From contig NZ_NKCN01000006.1 of the NCBI RefSeq assembly GCF_002245535.1, forward strand, positions 1-64,000: 64,000 bases of DNA, in the 5' to 3' direction. The notes beneath the pieces were generated by a model. That model made no database searches and had not been told where the DNA came from. It was given only the letters and a program-made list of their open reading frames with translations. Origin of the DNA: Mycobacterium lehmannii (GTDB taxonomy: Bacteria > Actinomycetota > Actinomycetes > Mycobacteriales > Mycobacteriaceae). The translations under genes and the position numbers were made by a program. Shown here in pieces: positions 39,521 through 48,068 of this stretch (its first letter is position 1; each line of letters begins with the position of its first letter).

Positions 39521-40243
39521 TCAGCCTCCGGTGTGGCCGGACAGCGTGGTGATCGGCGCGGCGGCACCGAGGCGGTCGGCGGTGAACTGCGCCGCCTGCG
39601 CAGTGAGCCCCGACTCGACGTAGCGGCTGTGCGCCGCGACGTCGTTTCCGTTGGAGCACACCGGATCCGCGCCGTTGCACAGGTCGATGGTCTTGGCCCC
39701 GTACGCCGGGCTCAGCGCGGTGAGCGGACCGCCGAGCAGGCGGACGGAGGGATTGCCGAACACCGCGACCGCGGCGACGCGGTCGGCGACCGTGGCGGGC
39801 ATGGGCTGGGTGAAGCCGAGTGTCGGCGTGTTCGCCAGGGCGATGGCGTCGATGACGGCGGCACCCTGTGAGTACCCACCAAGCACGATCCTGGTGTCCG
39901 GGCAGGCGGTGGCGATGTTCTGGACGAACAGGCTGGCGTCGTTGGCGCCCTCGGCGGCGCGCAGGAAGTCCCGTGTCGCGGGATAGTTGACCGCGTAGAC
40001 GGCGACGGACTTGTCGCTCACGAGCGGTCGCAACGTGTCGACGAATGCCTGGCCGACGCGGCCGACGCCCGCCGGTTCCCCGGTGCCGCGAGCGAACACC
40101 ACTTGCACATCGGGACACTCCCCGGTGGGCGCCGCAGCGGCCGGTGCTGCCGACATCACGAGCGGAGCACCCAGTGCCGCACCCGAGATGAATACTGCCG
40201 CAACCATGATCATCAGCCGACGCAGCGGCAGTCTCGTCATCAT
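39521..40243 (-). CDS. secreted cutinase-family esterase
   Basis: 240 residues. A signal peptide of about 38 residues ends in an Ala run. The nucleophile is S125 in GGYSQGA. CPDVQVVFARGTGEP starts the domain, and CNGADPVC and AHSRYV supply the Asp and His. Cys43 and Cys114 probably form the usual disulphide. Mycobacterial cutinase-like proteins cleave lipid esters outside the cell. The gene converges on pth with 2 bp between the stops. It is the first gene of an accessory block between pth and pks16. Confidence 0.9.
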   Translation of the reverse strand: MMTRLPLRRLMIMVAAVFISGAALGAPLVMSAAPAAAAPTGECPDVQVVFARGTGEPAGVGRVGQAFVDTLRPLVSDKSVAVYAVNYPATRDFLRAAEGANDASLFVQNIATACPDTRIVLGGYSQGAAVIDAIALANTPTLGFTQPMPATVADRVAAVAVFGNPSVRLLGGPLTALSPAYGAKTIDLCNGADPVCSNGNDVAAHSRYVESGLTAQAAQFTADRLGAAAPITTLSGHTGG

Positions 40244-40300
40244 GCATGGCCAAACGCCCAGTCGACGACGATGTATTCCGCGCGCGGTCGGCGGCCTGCG

Positions 40301-41329
40301 TCACACCCCCCGGATGCCGCTGCCGACGACCTTCACGTGTTTGTGGGGGAACCGGCGTTCGGCGTGCTCTTTGGCCGCGGAGTCGGGCAGCACGTAGAGC
40401 GTTTCCTTCTTCTCCTGCAGCGGCCGCAACACCAGGTCCATGAACCCCTTGCGGTCATCGAGATACGGTTCGATGACATCCTCGCCCGCCGGGCACACCG
40501 CCAGGCAGTATGCGGCCTTGTAGTTGGCCTTGAACGACAGGCTCTGCCACATCGACGCGTTCTCCGAATCGCTCACGCGGGAGCGGAAATCGGCGCCGTC
40601 CTCGCTGTCGGCGACGGTCTGCACCCAGTCGGTGAAACCGCCCATGAACTCGCGATAGTTGTGTACCGAGCAGGCGAGGAAGTCGAAATCACCGTCTTTC
40701 TTGATCGCGCCGACCGGGCATGCCGCGACGCACAGCTTGCACTCCAGGCACGGTGAATAGTCCAGCGGCTCACCGTAACTCGAAACAGGCGCAGCGAGAA
40801 GAATTGTGCCGAGCAGGATGAAGTTCCCGAACTTCGGATGGATGACGTTGCGATGGATGCCCATCACGCCCAAGCCCGCCGCCACGGCGATGGGCTTGTG
40901 CGCGACCACCCAGATGCGGCCGGGGTACCGGTCCATCTCCATCGGGAACGACATCGACGGATTGACCGCCCGGTATCCCGCGTCCTGAAGCACCCGCGTG
41001 ATGCGGTGGGCGGCCTCGTTCATGATCTCGCCACTGCGGTGGAACTCCTGGTTGGCCACACTGCGGGCCGCCGAGCGGACGTTGTCGCGGTTCATCCGCA
41101 CCACGAGCGCGATGTAGCTGCGCACGCCGGGCAGGGCCGCGTCGGCGTGCTCACGCTCAGCGGCCAGGTCCGGGTTGTCGACGCTGACGAATGCGACGTC
41201 GTCGACCCCGGCGTCCAGGCATACCCGGCGGAGCCAGTCGGCATCGACGATGCCCGGGTTCGTCGCCTTTCGCGAGCGCACCTTGCGCACGGTGGGGTGG
41301 TCGTCCAGTCGGCCGGCGTTGTGCACCAT
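40301..41329 (-). CDS. 4Fe-4S dicluster protein, QueG-like
   Basis: 342 residues from ATG 41329 (MVHNAGRLDDHP). The N-terminal half resembles the QueG/DUF1730 region. It is followed by two cluster motifs: CLECKLCVAACPVGAIKK, with a second set in AYCLAVCPAGED. Full QueG activity (epoxyqueuosine reduction) is doubtful: no other queuosine genes are near, and the layout also resembles reductive-dehalogenase-like proteins. An 18-bp palindrome-like element lies just upstream of the ATG. Redox function is likely; substrate unknown. Confidence 0.75.
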   Translation of the reverse strand: MVHNAGRLDDHPTVRKVRSRKATNPGIVDADWLRRVCLDAGVDDVAFVSVDNPDLAAEREHADAALPGVRSYIALVVRMNRDNVRSAARSVANQEFHRSGEIMNEAAHRITRVLQDAGYRAVNPSMSFPMEMDRYPGRIWVVAHKPIAVAAGLGVMGIHRNVIHPKFGNFILLGTILLAAPVSSYGEPLDYSPCLECKLCVAACPVGAIKKDGDFDFLACSVHNYREFMGGFTDWVQTVADSEDGADFRSRVSDSENASMWQSLSFKANYKAAYCLAVCPAGEDVIEPYLDDRKGFMDLVLRPLQEKKETLYVLPDSAAKEHAERRFPHKHVKVVGSGIRGV

Positions 41330-41333
41330 GCTA

Positions 41334-41351
41334 AGTATAGTACACAATACT
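41334..41351. promoter_or_regulatory. imperfect palindrome upstream of the Fe-S protein gene
   Basis: AGTATAGTACACAATACT has 5-bp inverted arms AGTAT/ATACT around 8 nt. It is AT-rich in a GC-rich context and starts only 4 bp upstream of the start codon. It is a plausible operator overlapping the promoter, and it differs from the TetR-type sites further right. No -10 is certain. Confidence 0.4.
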
Positions 41352-41390
41352 CAGATGGGCGCGCCCAGAGGCGTCACGCTCGTTTCTGGT

Positions 41391-42554
41391 TCAGAGGAAC
41401 GAGTTCTCGGCGGTGAGCCCTCGCTCCGGGAACTCCCCCAGCGCAAACGTCTCGGCGTTGCCGAGCCCGGAACCGCCACCCACCGGATCTTCCACGCGGA
41501 CCAGCAGATCCCGCAGCTGATGCAGCTTGCGCGCGTTCTCCGCGGTGTCGCAGTCGGTCACGTGGTAGCCCTCCACGCGCAGATCGCCCACCCACTGGCC
41601 GTAGACCCAGTCGTTCCAGCCGTAGTAGCCGGCCGTGCCGAGGTGAAAGCCCGTCGGTCCGGCCGCGGTGATCGTCAGCGGTCGCCGCGATCCGTCGGAG
41701 TCGATCAACGTGACGGTGCCGTGGGTCAGTCGCCGGTTCTCGTCGTTGAAGTGCAGATCCTGTTCCACCGAGACAAACCGGTGCGATGTGCCGTCGTCGT
41801 TCTGTTGCTCTGCCTGGCAACGTATTTCGAGAAAACCGTCGCCACGCTCCTCCTGATACATCACGAACAGCGAGTACGCCGATCCGTCGGGGCGCGTCAG
41901 CGTCATCGGCAGCCAGGTCATGAACATCTGCTTGATCTTGCGCCCACCACGAGGCAGGCCGGGGATGGGTTTACCGACCCCGGGTCGCAGGCCCCAAGAA
42001 TGGTCGCGCACCGATATCCACTCGTCGGGCCGAATCTCGGTGCGACGACCTTCGACCTCGACCCAGCCGGACGCCACGCCGATCTGGTGGTAGCGCAACA
42101 CATTATGGGAGACGCGGTAGCCGTCCGGGCTGCGGTCGGGCCACGGATCCTCCAGCGCCGCATCGAAGCTGCCCTGCATGACGACGTCGAAGGAGATCGG
42201 CGCGTGTTCGGACGGCTCGAGGCTCACCTGAATCGACCGCAGCGGCTCGAGCACGCGATAGCGGATCGGCCCGACGGCGGTCGAGGAGGGATCGGCCGAC
42301 AGGCGGCGCCCGCCGCGCACGGTCCACTGCTCGGTGCCGCGGCACACCCCGGCCGCACCGTCGAACACGCCGCGGTTGGTGTACTTACCGACGCCGAGCA
42401 CGACCTGCAGCGAGTTGTCCCGTGCATGCGCGAGCGTCCAGATCTTCTCCGTCCACGACGGATCCGATTGGCTGACCGTTGCGAACGTGTCGACGATCTG
42501 GTGGGTGAGCGACTCGTCTTCGGGCACCAGACCGCCGTAGTTCGTCGTCAACAA
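41391..42554 (-). CDS. conserved hypothetical, CrtC/AttH-like (DUF7064-type)
   Basis: 387 residues, no signal peptide or membrane helix. The central motif EWISVRDHSWGLRPG and beta-rich composition resemble the lipocalin-like CrtC/AttH fold and the mycobacterial proteins annotated DUF7064/DUF7065. I assign it by motif only. It ends a two-gene minus-strand unit with the PF10118 gene (6 bp apart). The linked TetR suggests lipid or steroid-like substrates, but this is inference. Confidence 0.6.
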   Translation of the reverse strand: MLTTNYGGLVPEDESLTHQIVDTFATVSQSDPSWTEKIWTLAHARDNSLQVVLGVGKYTNRGVFDGAAGVCRGTEQWTVRGGRRLSADPSSTAVGPIRYRVLEPLRSIQVSLEPSEHAPISFDVVMQGSFDAALEDPWPDRSPDGYRVSHNVLRYHQIGVASGWVEVEGRRTEIRPDEWISVRDHSWGLRPGVGKPIPGLPRGGRKIKQMFMTWLPMTLTRPDGSAYSLFVMYQEERGDGFLEIRCQAEQQNDDGTSHRFVSVEQDLHFNDENRRLTHGTVTLIDSDGSRRPLTITAAGPTGFHLGTAGYYGWNDWVYGQWVGDLRVEGYHVTDCDTAENARKLHQLRDLLVRVEDPVGGGSGLGNAETFALGEFPERGLTAENSFL

Positions 42555-42560
42555 TCGATG

Positions 42561-43493
42561 TCACCTTCCCGTGGTGGACGACGACCGGGCGAACGTCGTC
42601 ATATCTGCGCCGTCGTCGTAGGCGCGCATCCAGGTCTGCGCCCACGCGGGCAGCGGCTGATCGGCCGGATCGTGGTACGGCGTCTGCGAAAGCGCCAGCC
42701 GCCACACCATTTTCGCCAGGTCGGCGGTCGGCACCGGTTGGAAGATCGTGGGTGCTCCCCGGCCGTCGCGTCGGCGGCGCAGGATGGGCAGGCGGTGTTT
42801 GAGTTCACCGGTCAGAAAGTCACCCGACAACAACTCGCGGGTGGAGACGCCGCGATCCTCCATCGGGACGACCTCGTCGAACACCGTCGCGATCGCGTCG
42901 GCGATGGCGGCGACATGGCTGAACGTCCTCTTGATGTGCTTGACGCGGGACCACGGGTGGGGGTTGACGTGATTGCACAGGATCAGCCCCGAACTGCGGT
43001 GCTCGATCTCCTCGACGAAGTGCCACATCATCAGCGAGGCGACCCGGACATCGCCCCCGCCGAACAGCGAATCTCGGTGGTCCAGAATCACTTTGAACAG
43101 CGGGGTGAACGTGGCTTCGAGGTTGGCGACGTAGGCGAGGTGGAAGGCGACCGGCTCGTTCCTCAGCAGCTCGTCGTAGGCCGCGCAGGCGTCGGCGTAG
43201 CACTGCTCGAGGTCGGGGTAGCGGTCGATCAGCGCGAGCATGTGCTTGCGATGCGCGGCGGCATGCTGGGCTTCCTGCTTGAGGAACCCCTCGGCTTCCT
43301 CCGCGACGCCGGGACTTTCGGCCAACCGGTCAGCGGCCATCCGCACCGCGCTGACGATGTAGCGCTCGAAGGGCACCGCGATGAACGTGAACGCATTGCA
43401 GAACAGTCCGAAATTCGGGTTGGCCGGCTGCCACATGAACGGCACTGAGGCGTCGAACTCCCATCCGATCTTGCGGACGACGAGGTCGGTCAC
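42561..43493 (-). CDS. predicted metal-dependent hydrolase (PF10118)
   Basis: 310 residues from GTG 43493, preceded by GGAGGAGAG. The ten codons further upstream are open but lack a ribosome site. KIGWEFDASVPFMWQP starts the domain. Helical metal-ligand motifs include EEAEGFLKQEAQHAAAHRKH and MWHFVEEIEHRSSG, with Glu/His pairs as in PF10118 di-iron-like proteins. It diverges from the TetR gene across a candidate operator at 43581-43604, so it is probably repressed by it. Confidence 0.78.
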   Translation of the reverse strand: MTDLVVRKIGWEFDASVPFMWQPANPNFGLFCNAFTFIAVPFERYIVSAVRMAADRLAESPGVAEEAEGFLKQEAQHAAAHRKHMLALIDRYPDLEQCYADACAAYDELLRNEPVAFHLAYVANLEATFTPLFKVILDHRDSLFGGGDVRVASLMMWHFVEEIEHRSSGLILCNHVNPHPWSRVKHIKRTFSHVAAIADAIATVFDEVVPMEDRGVSTRELLSGDFLTGELKHRLPILRRRRDGRGAPTIFQPVPTADLAKMVWRLALSQTPYHDPADQPLPAWAQTWMRAYDDGADMTTFARSSSTTGR

Positions 43494-43580
43494 CGTTGCT
43501 CTCCTCCGCACCGGACGTGGCACTGCGCATCCGGTAACTCACCCGTCAATGGGGTGCTCGGGCTTGATGTAGCGCTAGTG

Positions 43581-43604
43581 TGACATTTGACCCTGCAGAT
43601 GTAA
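43581..43604. promoter_or_regulatory. candidate TetR operator, site 1
   Basis: TGACAT-N12-ATGTAA. The site overlaps the 5' leader of the TetR gene (its AAAGG ribosome site begins inside it) and lies 88 bp upstream of the divergent PF10118 gene. The same spacing and arms recur twice at 45016-45075. Confidence 0.62.
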
Positions 43605-43613
43605 AGGTTGATC

Positions 43614-44186
43614 GTGGCCCACACCGAGGATTCCGAGCAGTCGACGCGGCGGCGCATCCTCGCGGCCACTTTCGTCGTGCTGGCTCGTGACGGTCGGCGG
43701 AAGCTGCAGCTGTCCGATGTCGCCGCCCAAGCGGGCGTCTCCCGCCCGACGCTGTACCGCCACTTCGGTTCCAAGGAGGGTTTGCTCGAGGCGTTCGGCC
43801 TCTACGAACAGGACAATTTCGATGCGGGAATCGCGAACGCGATGGCGGGCCTCGTGGACAGCGACCGCCTCGATGCGGCGTTGCGCTTCATCGTCGAGTT
43901 CCAGAGCACCTACTCCCTCGGATCGCTCGCCGATACCGAACCCGATCACGTGCTCCATCAAATGAGGCGGGTGCTGCCGATCATGCACGAGCGGATCGCA
44001 CGGATCATCCCCGGCGACAACAAGGACGTCGCCGCGGCGGCCGTGGTGCGCATCGCGGTGTGCCACTACCTGCTCGGAGGAGCCAGCCCCGAGAACTTCC
44101 TCGCCGAACTGCGCCACGCCGCAGGTCTCGACGCCGCGCGCAACGGCCGTTCCGCATCGCTCAGCCCGCGTCCAGCCAGTCGCTGA
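43614..44186 (+). CDS. TetR-family transcriptional regulator
   Basis: 190 residues from GTG 43614; AAAGG lies 6 nt upstream. A TTG at 43608 is an alternative. The HTH is LQLSDVAAQAGVSRPTLYRHFGSKEGLLEAF. The C-terminal ligand domain is not recognisable. Three sites of the form TKACAT-N12-RTGTAA lie in its own leader and between the next divergent pair, so it probably regulates itself, the PF10118 unit, the alpha/beta hydrolase and the phosphotransferase. Its last 26 bp overlap the convergent hydrolase gene. Confidence 0.85.
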   Translation: MAHTEDSEQSTRRRILAATFVVLARDGRRKLQLSDVAAQAGVSRPTLYRHFGSKEGLLEAFGLYEQDNFDAGIANAMAGLVDSDRLDAALRFIVEFQSTYSLGSLADTEPDHVLHQMRRVLPIMHERIARIIPGDNKDVAAAAVVRIAVCHYLLGGASPENFLAELRHAAGLDAARNGRSASLSPRPASR

Positions 44187-45003
44187 TCTTGGCCGCGATC
44201 AGCTCGGGCTGTTCGAGGTGCAGGAAGTGTCCGACCCCGTCGATGACTTCGTGCGACGACCCAGCGGTCGGCAGGTACTCGTCCAGTTTCCCGAGCAGCT
44301 CGGCGCCTATCGCCCCGTCGTTGCGGCCATGCAGATAGAGCGTCGGGACCGGGGGCGGCACGGCCGTCGCCGCGGTCTCGTCGGCGACTTCGGGATCGCC
44401 GAACTCCGGATTGAACGATGCGCGGTACGGCCCGACGACGTCGGCGACGTTCTCGGCGGTGACGTGCCTGCGCAGTTCGGCGATGTCTTCGGCGCAGTCG
44501 TATCCCGGTGACCAGTCCGCCCACAGGGACTCCCAGAATCCCGGCGCGAGCACCGCCGCCTCGGCCAACCCGACCTGCTGGATGAACCAGATGTAGAACG
44601 ACCGTTTGAGCTGCCGATAGGTGAACAGGCCGGTCGCCAGCACACCGATCGGCGGTACGGCGAGCGCCACGAAACGCCCGAACACCGGGGCGGGGCCCGC
44701 GACCACGCCGTAACCCGCGTGCGCACCCCAGTCGTGACCGATCAGCACCGCGCGGTCATCGGCTCCCCTCGCGTGGGCGACCCGGCGTACGTGGCGCACG
44801 TACGTGCCCACGCTGACCGGGTGCCCGATCGGTGCGTCGTATCCGGGGAGCCACGGTGCGATGACGCGATAGCCGTGGCCGGCCAGATGCGGTCCCAGGT
44901 GGCGCCACGTGAACGGGGTGTCGGGGAAGCCGTGGACCAGGACAGCCAGTGGCCGGTCGTGGTCGGAGATGTCGCCGAAGGTGAGCGCCTGCGGTCGGGT
45001 CAC
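44161..45003 (-). CDS. alpha/beta hydrolase, epoxide hydrolase-like
   Basis: 280 residues. HGFPDTPFTWRHLG gives the oxyanion-hole motif. The nucleophile elbow is GHDWGAHAGYG with Asp. The late GVGHFLHLEQPELI supplies the histidine. It is therefore of the same mechanistic class as the gene at 2987-3850, but the sequences are clearly different. It diverges from the phosphotransferase gene across two candidate TetR operators. Substrate unknown. Confidence 0.82.
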   Translation of the reverse strand: MTRPQALTFGDISDHDRPLAVLVHGFPDTPFTWRHLGPHLAGHGYRVIAPWLPGYDAPIGHPVSVGTYVRHVRRVAHARGADDRAVLIGHDWGAHAGYGVVAGPAPVFGRFVALAVPPIGVLATGLFTYRQLKRSFYIWFIQQVGLAEAAVLAPGFWESLWADWSPGYDCAEDIAELRRHVTAENVADVVGPYRASFNPEFGDPEVADETAATAVPPPVPTLYLHGRNDGAIGAELLGKLDEYLPTAGSSHEVIDGVGHFLHLEQPELIAAKISDWLDAG

Positions 45004-45015
45004 TTCGCGAGCGTA

Positions 45016-45039
45016 TTACATATGGACCATCGGATGTAA
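45016..45039. promoter_or_regulatory. candidate TetR operator, site 2
   Basis: TTACAT-N12-ATGTAA, perfect arms. It starts 13 bp upstream of the alpha/beta hydrolase start and so would overlap its promoter or leader. Confidence 0.65.
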
Positions 45040-45051
45040 CAGGGTTCTTCT

Positions 45052-45075
45052 TTACATCTCACCGGCAGCGTGTAA
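45052..45075. promoter_or_regulatory. candidate TetR operator, site 3
   Basis: TTACAT-N12-GTGTAA, one mismatch between the arms. It ends 10 bp before the phosphotransferase ATG. With site 2, it is spaced 36 bp centre to centre, so two dimers could bind side by side in this divergent promoter. Confidence 0.62.
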
Positions 45076-45085
45076 GCCTTTCTCC

Positions 45086-46135
45086 ATGGCGGGCATCGCT
45101 CTGGTCAGACGCGACCTCGAGGCCACCCGTGCCAGGCTGCGGGACTGGTTCGCCAACCGGCACACCGACGAGGTCGTCTTATCCGAACTACGGCCGGCGA
45201 ACCGGGCCGCGGGCTGGTCGAGCGAAACGCTGGTGTTCAGCGTCGAAACCGGCGGACGCACCAGCGAGCACGTCATCCGGATACCGCCTGCTGGCGGCGG
45301 CATCTTTCCCGAGTACGACCTCGACGCGCAGTCCGCGACGCAGCGACTTCTCCACGAACACGGTGTCGCGACGCCGTCACCGATCGTCTACGAGCCCGAC
45401 GAGTCGTGGATCGGGTCGAAATTCCTTGTAATGCCACGGATCGTCGGCCACACACCGTCGGACACCAGCTATGCCACGCGCGGTTGGCTGCACGACGCCG
45501 GCATGACCGTGCAGCGCCGAGTGCACGACTCATTCCTGGAAACGATGGCGCGCCTGCATCGGGTGCCGCCCGAACAGGCCCCGTGGCTGACCCGACCCGA
45601 GGGAGTCGGCGTCAGCGCCGAACTCGAATGGTGGCGGGAGTACGTCAGATGGGGCACCGATGACCAGGTCCCCGATGTCATCACCGAAGCTTTCGACTGG
45701 CTGACACGCCGCACACCCTCCGCCACAACCCATTTGAGCATCTGCTGGGGCGATGCGCGGTTGTCCAACGCGATCTTCGACGACTCCGGCGAACTTGTCG
45801 GCGCGCTGGACTGGGAGCAGGCCTGCGTCTGCCCCGCCGAAGCCGATGTCGCGTGGTGGCTGGCCACCCGCAAGCAGATGCTCGAGGTCAACGGCTTGGA
45901 CCTCGACCCCGAACTGGAAGGCTTCGACAGCCGCGCTTCGGTTGTCGGACGCTACGAGGAGATGCTCGGAAGGCCGCTCGCAGATCTCGACTGGTACGAG
46001 ATATTCGCGATGGTCCGCATGGGGTGTTGCATCCTGCGGACGCAGGTCCTGTTGCGGGCGACCGGGCAGTCGGAGCACTTCCTCACCCGGGCGCCGATCC
46101 TGCCCGCATGGACGGTGGCCGCGATTCGCGCCTAG
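45086..46135 (+). CDS. phosphotransferase family protein (APH/acyl-CoA-dehydrogenase-linked type)
   Basis: 349 residues from ATG 45086; 59 upstream codons are open but cross the operators. It has an aminoglycoside-phosphotransferase/choline-kinase fold. The catalytic loop reads SICWGDARLSNAIFD: Asp and Asn are kept, but the usual His of HGD is Trp. GALDWEQA replaces the DFG-like metal site. The N-terminal VIRIPPAGGGIFPEYDLDAQ fits the mycobacterial phosphotransferases linked to lipid or steroid genes. The true substrate is unknown; antibiotic resistance is unlikely. Its end overlaps the convergent ABC permease by 4 bp. Confidence 0.8.
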   Translation: MAGIALVRRDLEATRARLRDWFANRHTDEVVLSELRPANRAAGWSSETLVFSVETGGRTSEHVIRIPPAGGGIFPEYDLDAQSATQRLLHEHGVATPSPIVYEPDESWIGSKFLVMPRIVGHTPSDTSYATRGWLHDAGMTVQRRVHDSFLETMARLHRVPPEQAPWLTRPEGVGVSAELEWWREYVRWGTDDQVPDVITEAFDWLTRRTPSATTHLSICWGDARLSNAIFDDSGELVGALDWEQACVCPAEADVAWWLATRKQMLEVNGLDLDPELEGFDSRASVVGRYEEMLGRPLADLDWYEIFAMVRMGCCILRTQVLLRATGQSEHFLTRAPILPAWTVAAIRA

Positions 46136-46998
46136 CTGCCGGTGCGGCGGGCGTAGGCGCGTAGGGCGAACGGCGCGAAGACCGCCGTCAGCAGCAGGGA
46201 CCACAGGATGGTGGCCAGCACCGGATGGTGCAGCGGCAGCTGCGCACTGTCGGGCGCGGGTCCGCCGTTGCCCCACAGTTCGCGCATCGCCTGAGCCAGC
46301 GACGACACCGGGTTCCACTCCGCGATGACCCGCAGCCAGTGAGGCATCGGCTCGGTCGGGACAAATGTGTTGGCCAGGAACGTGATCGGGAACAAGACGG
46401 TGAACATCACGCCGTTGACGGCCTCGACGGTGCGCAGCAGTGAGCCGATCAGGATGCCGAACCAGATCATTCCGAAACCGAAGACCAGGACCAGAGCGAA
46501 GGCCAGCACCGCCTCGGCGACGCTGCCGCGGATGCGCCAGCCGATCGCCAGGCCCGTCAGCGCCATCACCACCACGCCCAGCGACGAGTGGATCAGGCTG
46601 GCGATGCTGCGACCGATGAGCACCGACGATCGCGAAATGGGCAGCGAGCGGAACCGGTCGATGATGCCCTTCTCGATGTCGGCGGTGATACCGGATGCCA
46701 CGACGAATGCCGAGAACACGATGGTTTGCGCCTGGATGCCCGGCAGCAGGAACTCACGGTAGTTGGTGCCTCCCGGGTTGGGTATCGACGCGCCGAAAAC
46801 GAACGCGAACAGCAACACGAACATGATGGGCTGGGTGGTGACGTCGCTCAGCATCTCGGGCATGCGCTTGGTGTGGATCATGTTGCGCTTGACCATGATC
46901 CAAGACTGCTGGGCGATGTTGGTCCGTCGAATCGCGACCCGTCGCCTGGGGGCGTGTGCCGGTGGCGCCACGGTCGTCATGTCACCTCCGATGGTCAT
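46132..46998 (-). CDS. ABC-2 type export permease (DrrB-like)
   Basis: 288 residues with six hydrophobic segments. The N-terminus is cytoplasmic and basic (RRRVAIRRTNIAQQSWIMVKRNMIH). PGIQAQTIVFSAFVVASGITADIEKGIIDRFRSLPISRSS is the ABC-2 core motif, and PVSSLAQAMRELWGN is the DrrB-type C-terminal segment. It should form an exporter with the ATPase upstream. Its ATG overlaps the ATPase stop by 4 bp. Confidence 0.9.
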   Translation of the reverse strand: MTIGGDMTTVAPPAHAPRRRVAIRRTNIAQQSWIMVKRNMIHTKRMPEMLSDVTTQPIMFVLLFAFVFGASIPNPGGTNYREFLLPGIQAQTIVFSAFVVASGITADIEKGIIDRFRSLPISRSSVLIGRSIASLIHSSLGVVVMALTGLAIGWRIRGSVAEAVLAFALVLVFGFGMIWFGILIGSLLRTVEAVNGVMFTVLFPITFLANTFVPTEPMPHWLRVIAEWNPVSSLAQAMRELWGNGGPAPDSAQLPLHHPVLATILWSLLLTAVFAPFALRAYARRTGS

Positions 46999-47954
46999 GT
47001 ACCGTCCTCCTCCTCGCTGCGGTGACCGGTCAGCGAGAGGAAGACGTCGTCGAGGCTGGGTCGCGACAACCCGATGTCGTCGACGGCGATGTCGTTGTCG
47101 CGCAGCATGCCCGCGACGCGGATCATGTCATCGAGACCCTCGGCGGCCGCGGTCAATTCGCGTGCACCTGCGTTGACGAACACTTCGCTACCGTCCGCGG
47201 CGAGCAGCGCCTCGGCCGCGGAGAGGTCCTCGGCGTTCGTCACGGTGACGACCAGGCTGGCGTTGCCTGCCTGCTGTTTGAGCGCAAGCGGCGAACCCTC
47301 GGCGATGATGCGCCCCCTGTCGATCACCAGGATGTTGTCGGCCAGCTGATCGGCCTCTTCAAGGTACTGCGTGGTCAGCAGCAGCGTGGTGCCCCCGTCG
47401 ACGAGACCCCTTAGCGCGTCCCATAATTCACTGCGGCTGCGAGGGTCCAGGCCGGTGGTCGGCTCGTCGAGGAACAACACCGGCGGCGATGCGAGCAGGC
47501 TCACCGCGAGATCGAGCCGGCGACGCATACCGCCCGAGTAGGACTTCACCACGCGATCGGCGGCGTCGGCAATCGAGAACTGTTCCAGCAGTTGATCACC
47601 CAGCTTGGTGAGGTCCTTCTTGCGGATGCCGTAGAGCCCGCCGATCATCCGGATGTTCTCGCGGCCGGTGAGCAGCTCGTCGACGGTGGCGACCTGCCCG
47701 GTCAGGCCCATGTTGCGGCGCACCTGATCGGGTTCGCGGACGACGTCGTAGCCGGCGACGCGGGCGGTGCCGCTGGTCGGTGCGGTCAACGTCGTCATCA
47801 TCCGCACGGTGGTGGTCTTGCCGGCGCCGTTCGGGCCCAGCAGCCCGAGCACCGTACCGGGGGGAACGGTGAAGCTGACACCGTCGACGGCCGGTTCGCC
47901 GTCGCCGAAGCGCTTTACAAGATCGATCGCCTCGATGGCGGGAGCGGAAGGCAT
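46995..47954 (-). CDS. ABC exporter ATP-binding protein (DrrA-like)
   Basis: 319 residues from ATG 47954. TACGTT (47967-47962) lies 7 nt upstream, a leaderless arrangement. GTG 47978 would add eight residues. Walker A is GPNGAGKTTTVR, the signature SYSGGMRRRLDLAVSLL, and Walker B VLFLDEPTTGLDP. The C-terminal 100 residues are the DrrA-type extension. The substrate may be a drug or a lipid; DrrAB pairs do both in actinobacteria. Confidence 0.9.
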   Translation of the reverse strand: MPSAPAIEAIDLVKRFGDGEPAVDGVSFTVPPGTVLGLLGPNGAGKTTTVRMMTTLTAPTSGTARVAGYDVVREPDQVRRNMGLTGQVATVDELLTGRENIRMIGGLYGIRKKDLTKLGDQLLEQFSIADAADRVVKSYSGGMRRRLDLAVSLLASPPVLFLDEPTTGLDPRSRSELWDALRGLVDGGTTLLLTTQYLEEADQLADNILVIDRGRIIAEGSPLALKQQAGNASLVVTVTNAEDLSAAEALLAADGSEVFVNAGARELTAAAEGLDDMIRVAGMLRDNDIAVDDIGLSRPSLDDVFLSLTGHRSEEEDGT

Positions 47955-48068
47955 GACACCGAACGTATCGCCACTCACGGACTGCTCATTACGTGGCGAG
48001 CGACCGCAAATTGCAGGCGCTACGCGGCGTGCCCGTGTGCAAACACGGCCGCTCGCGCACCTAGGGGA

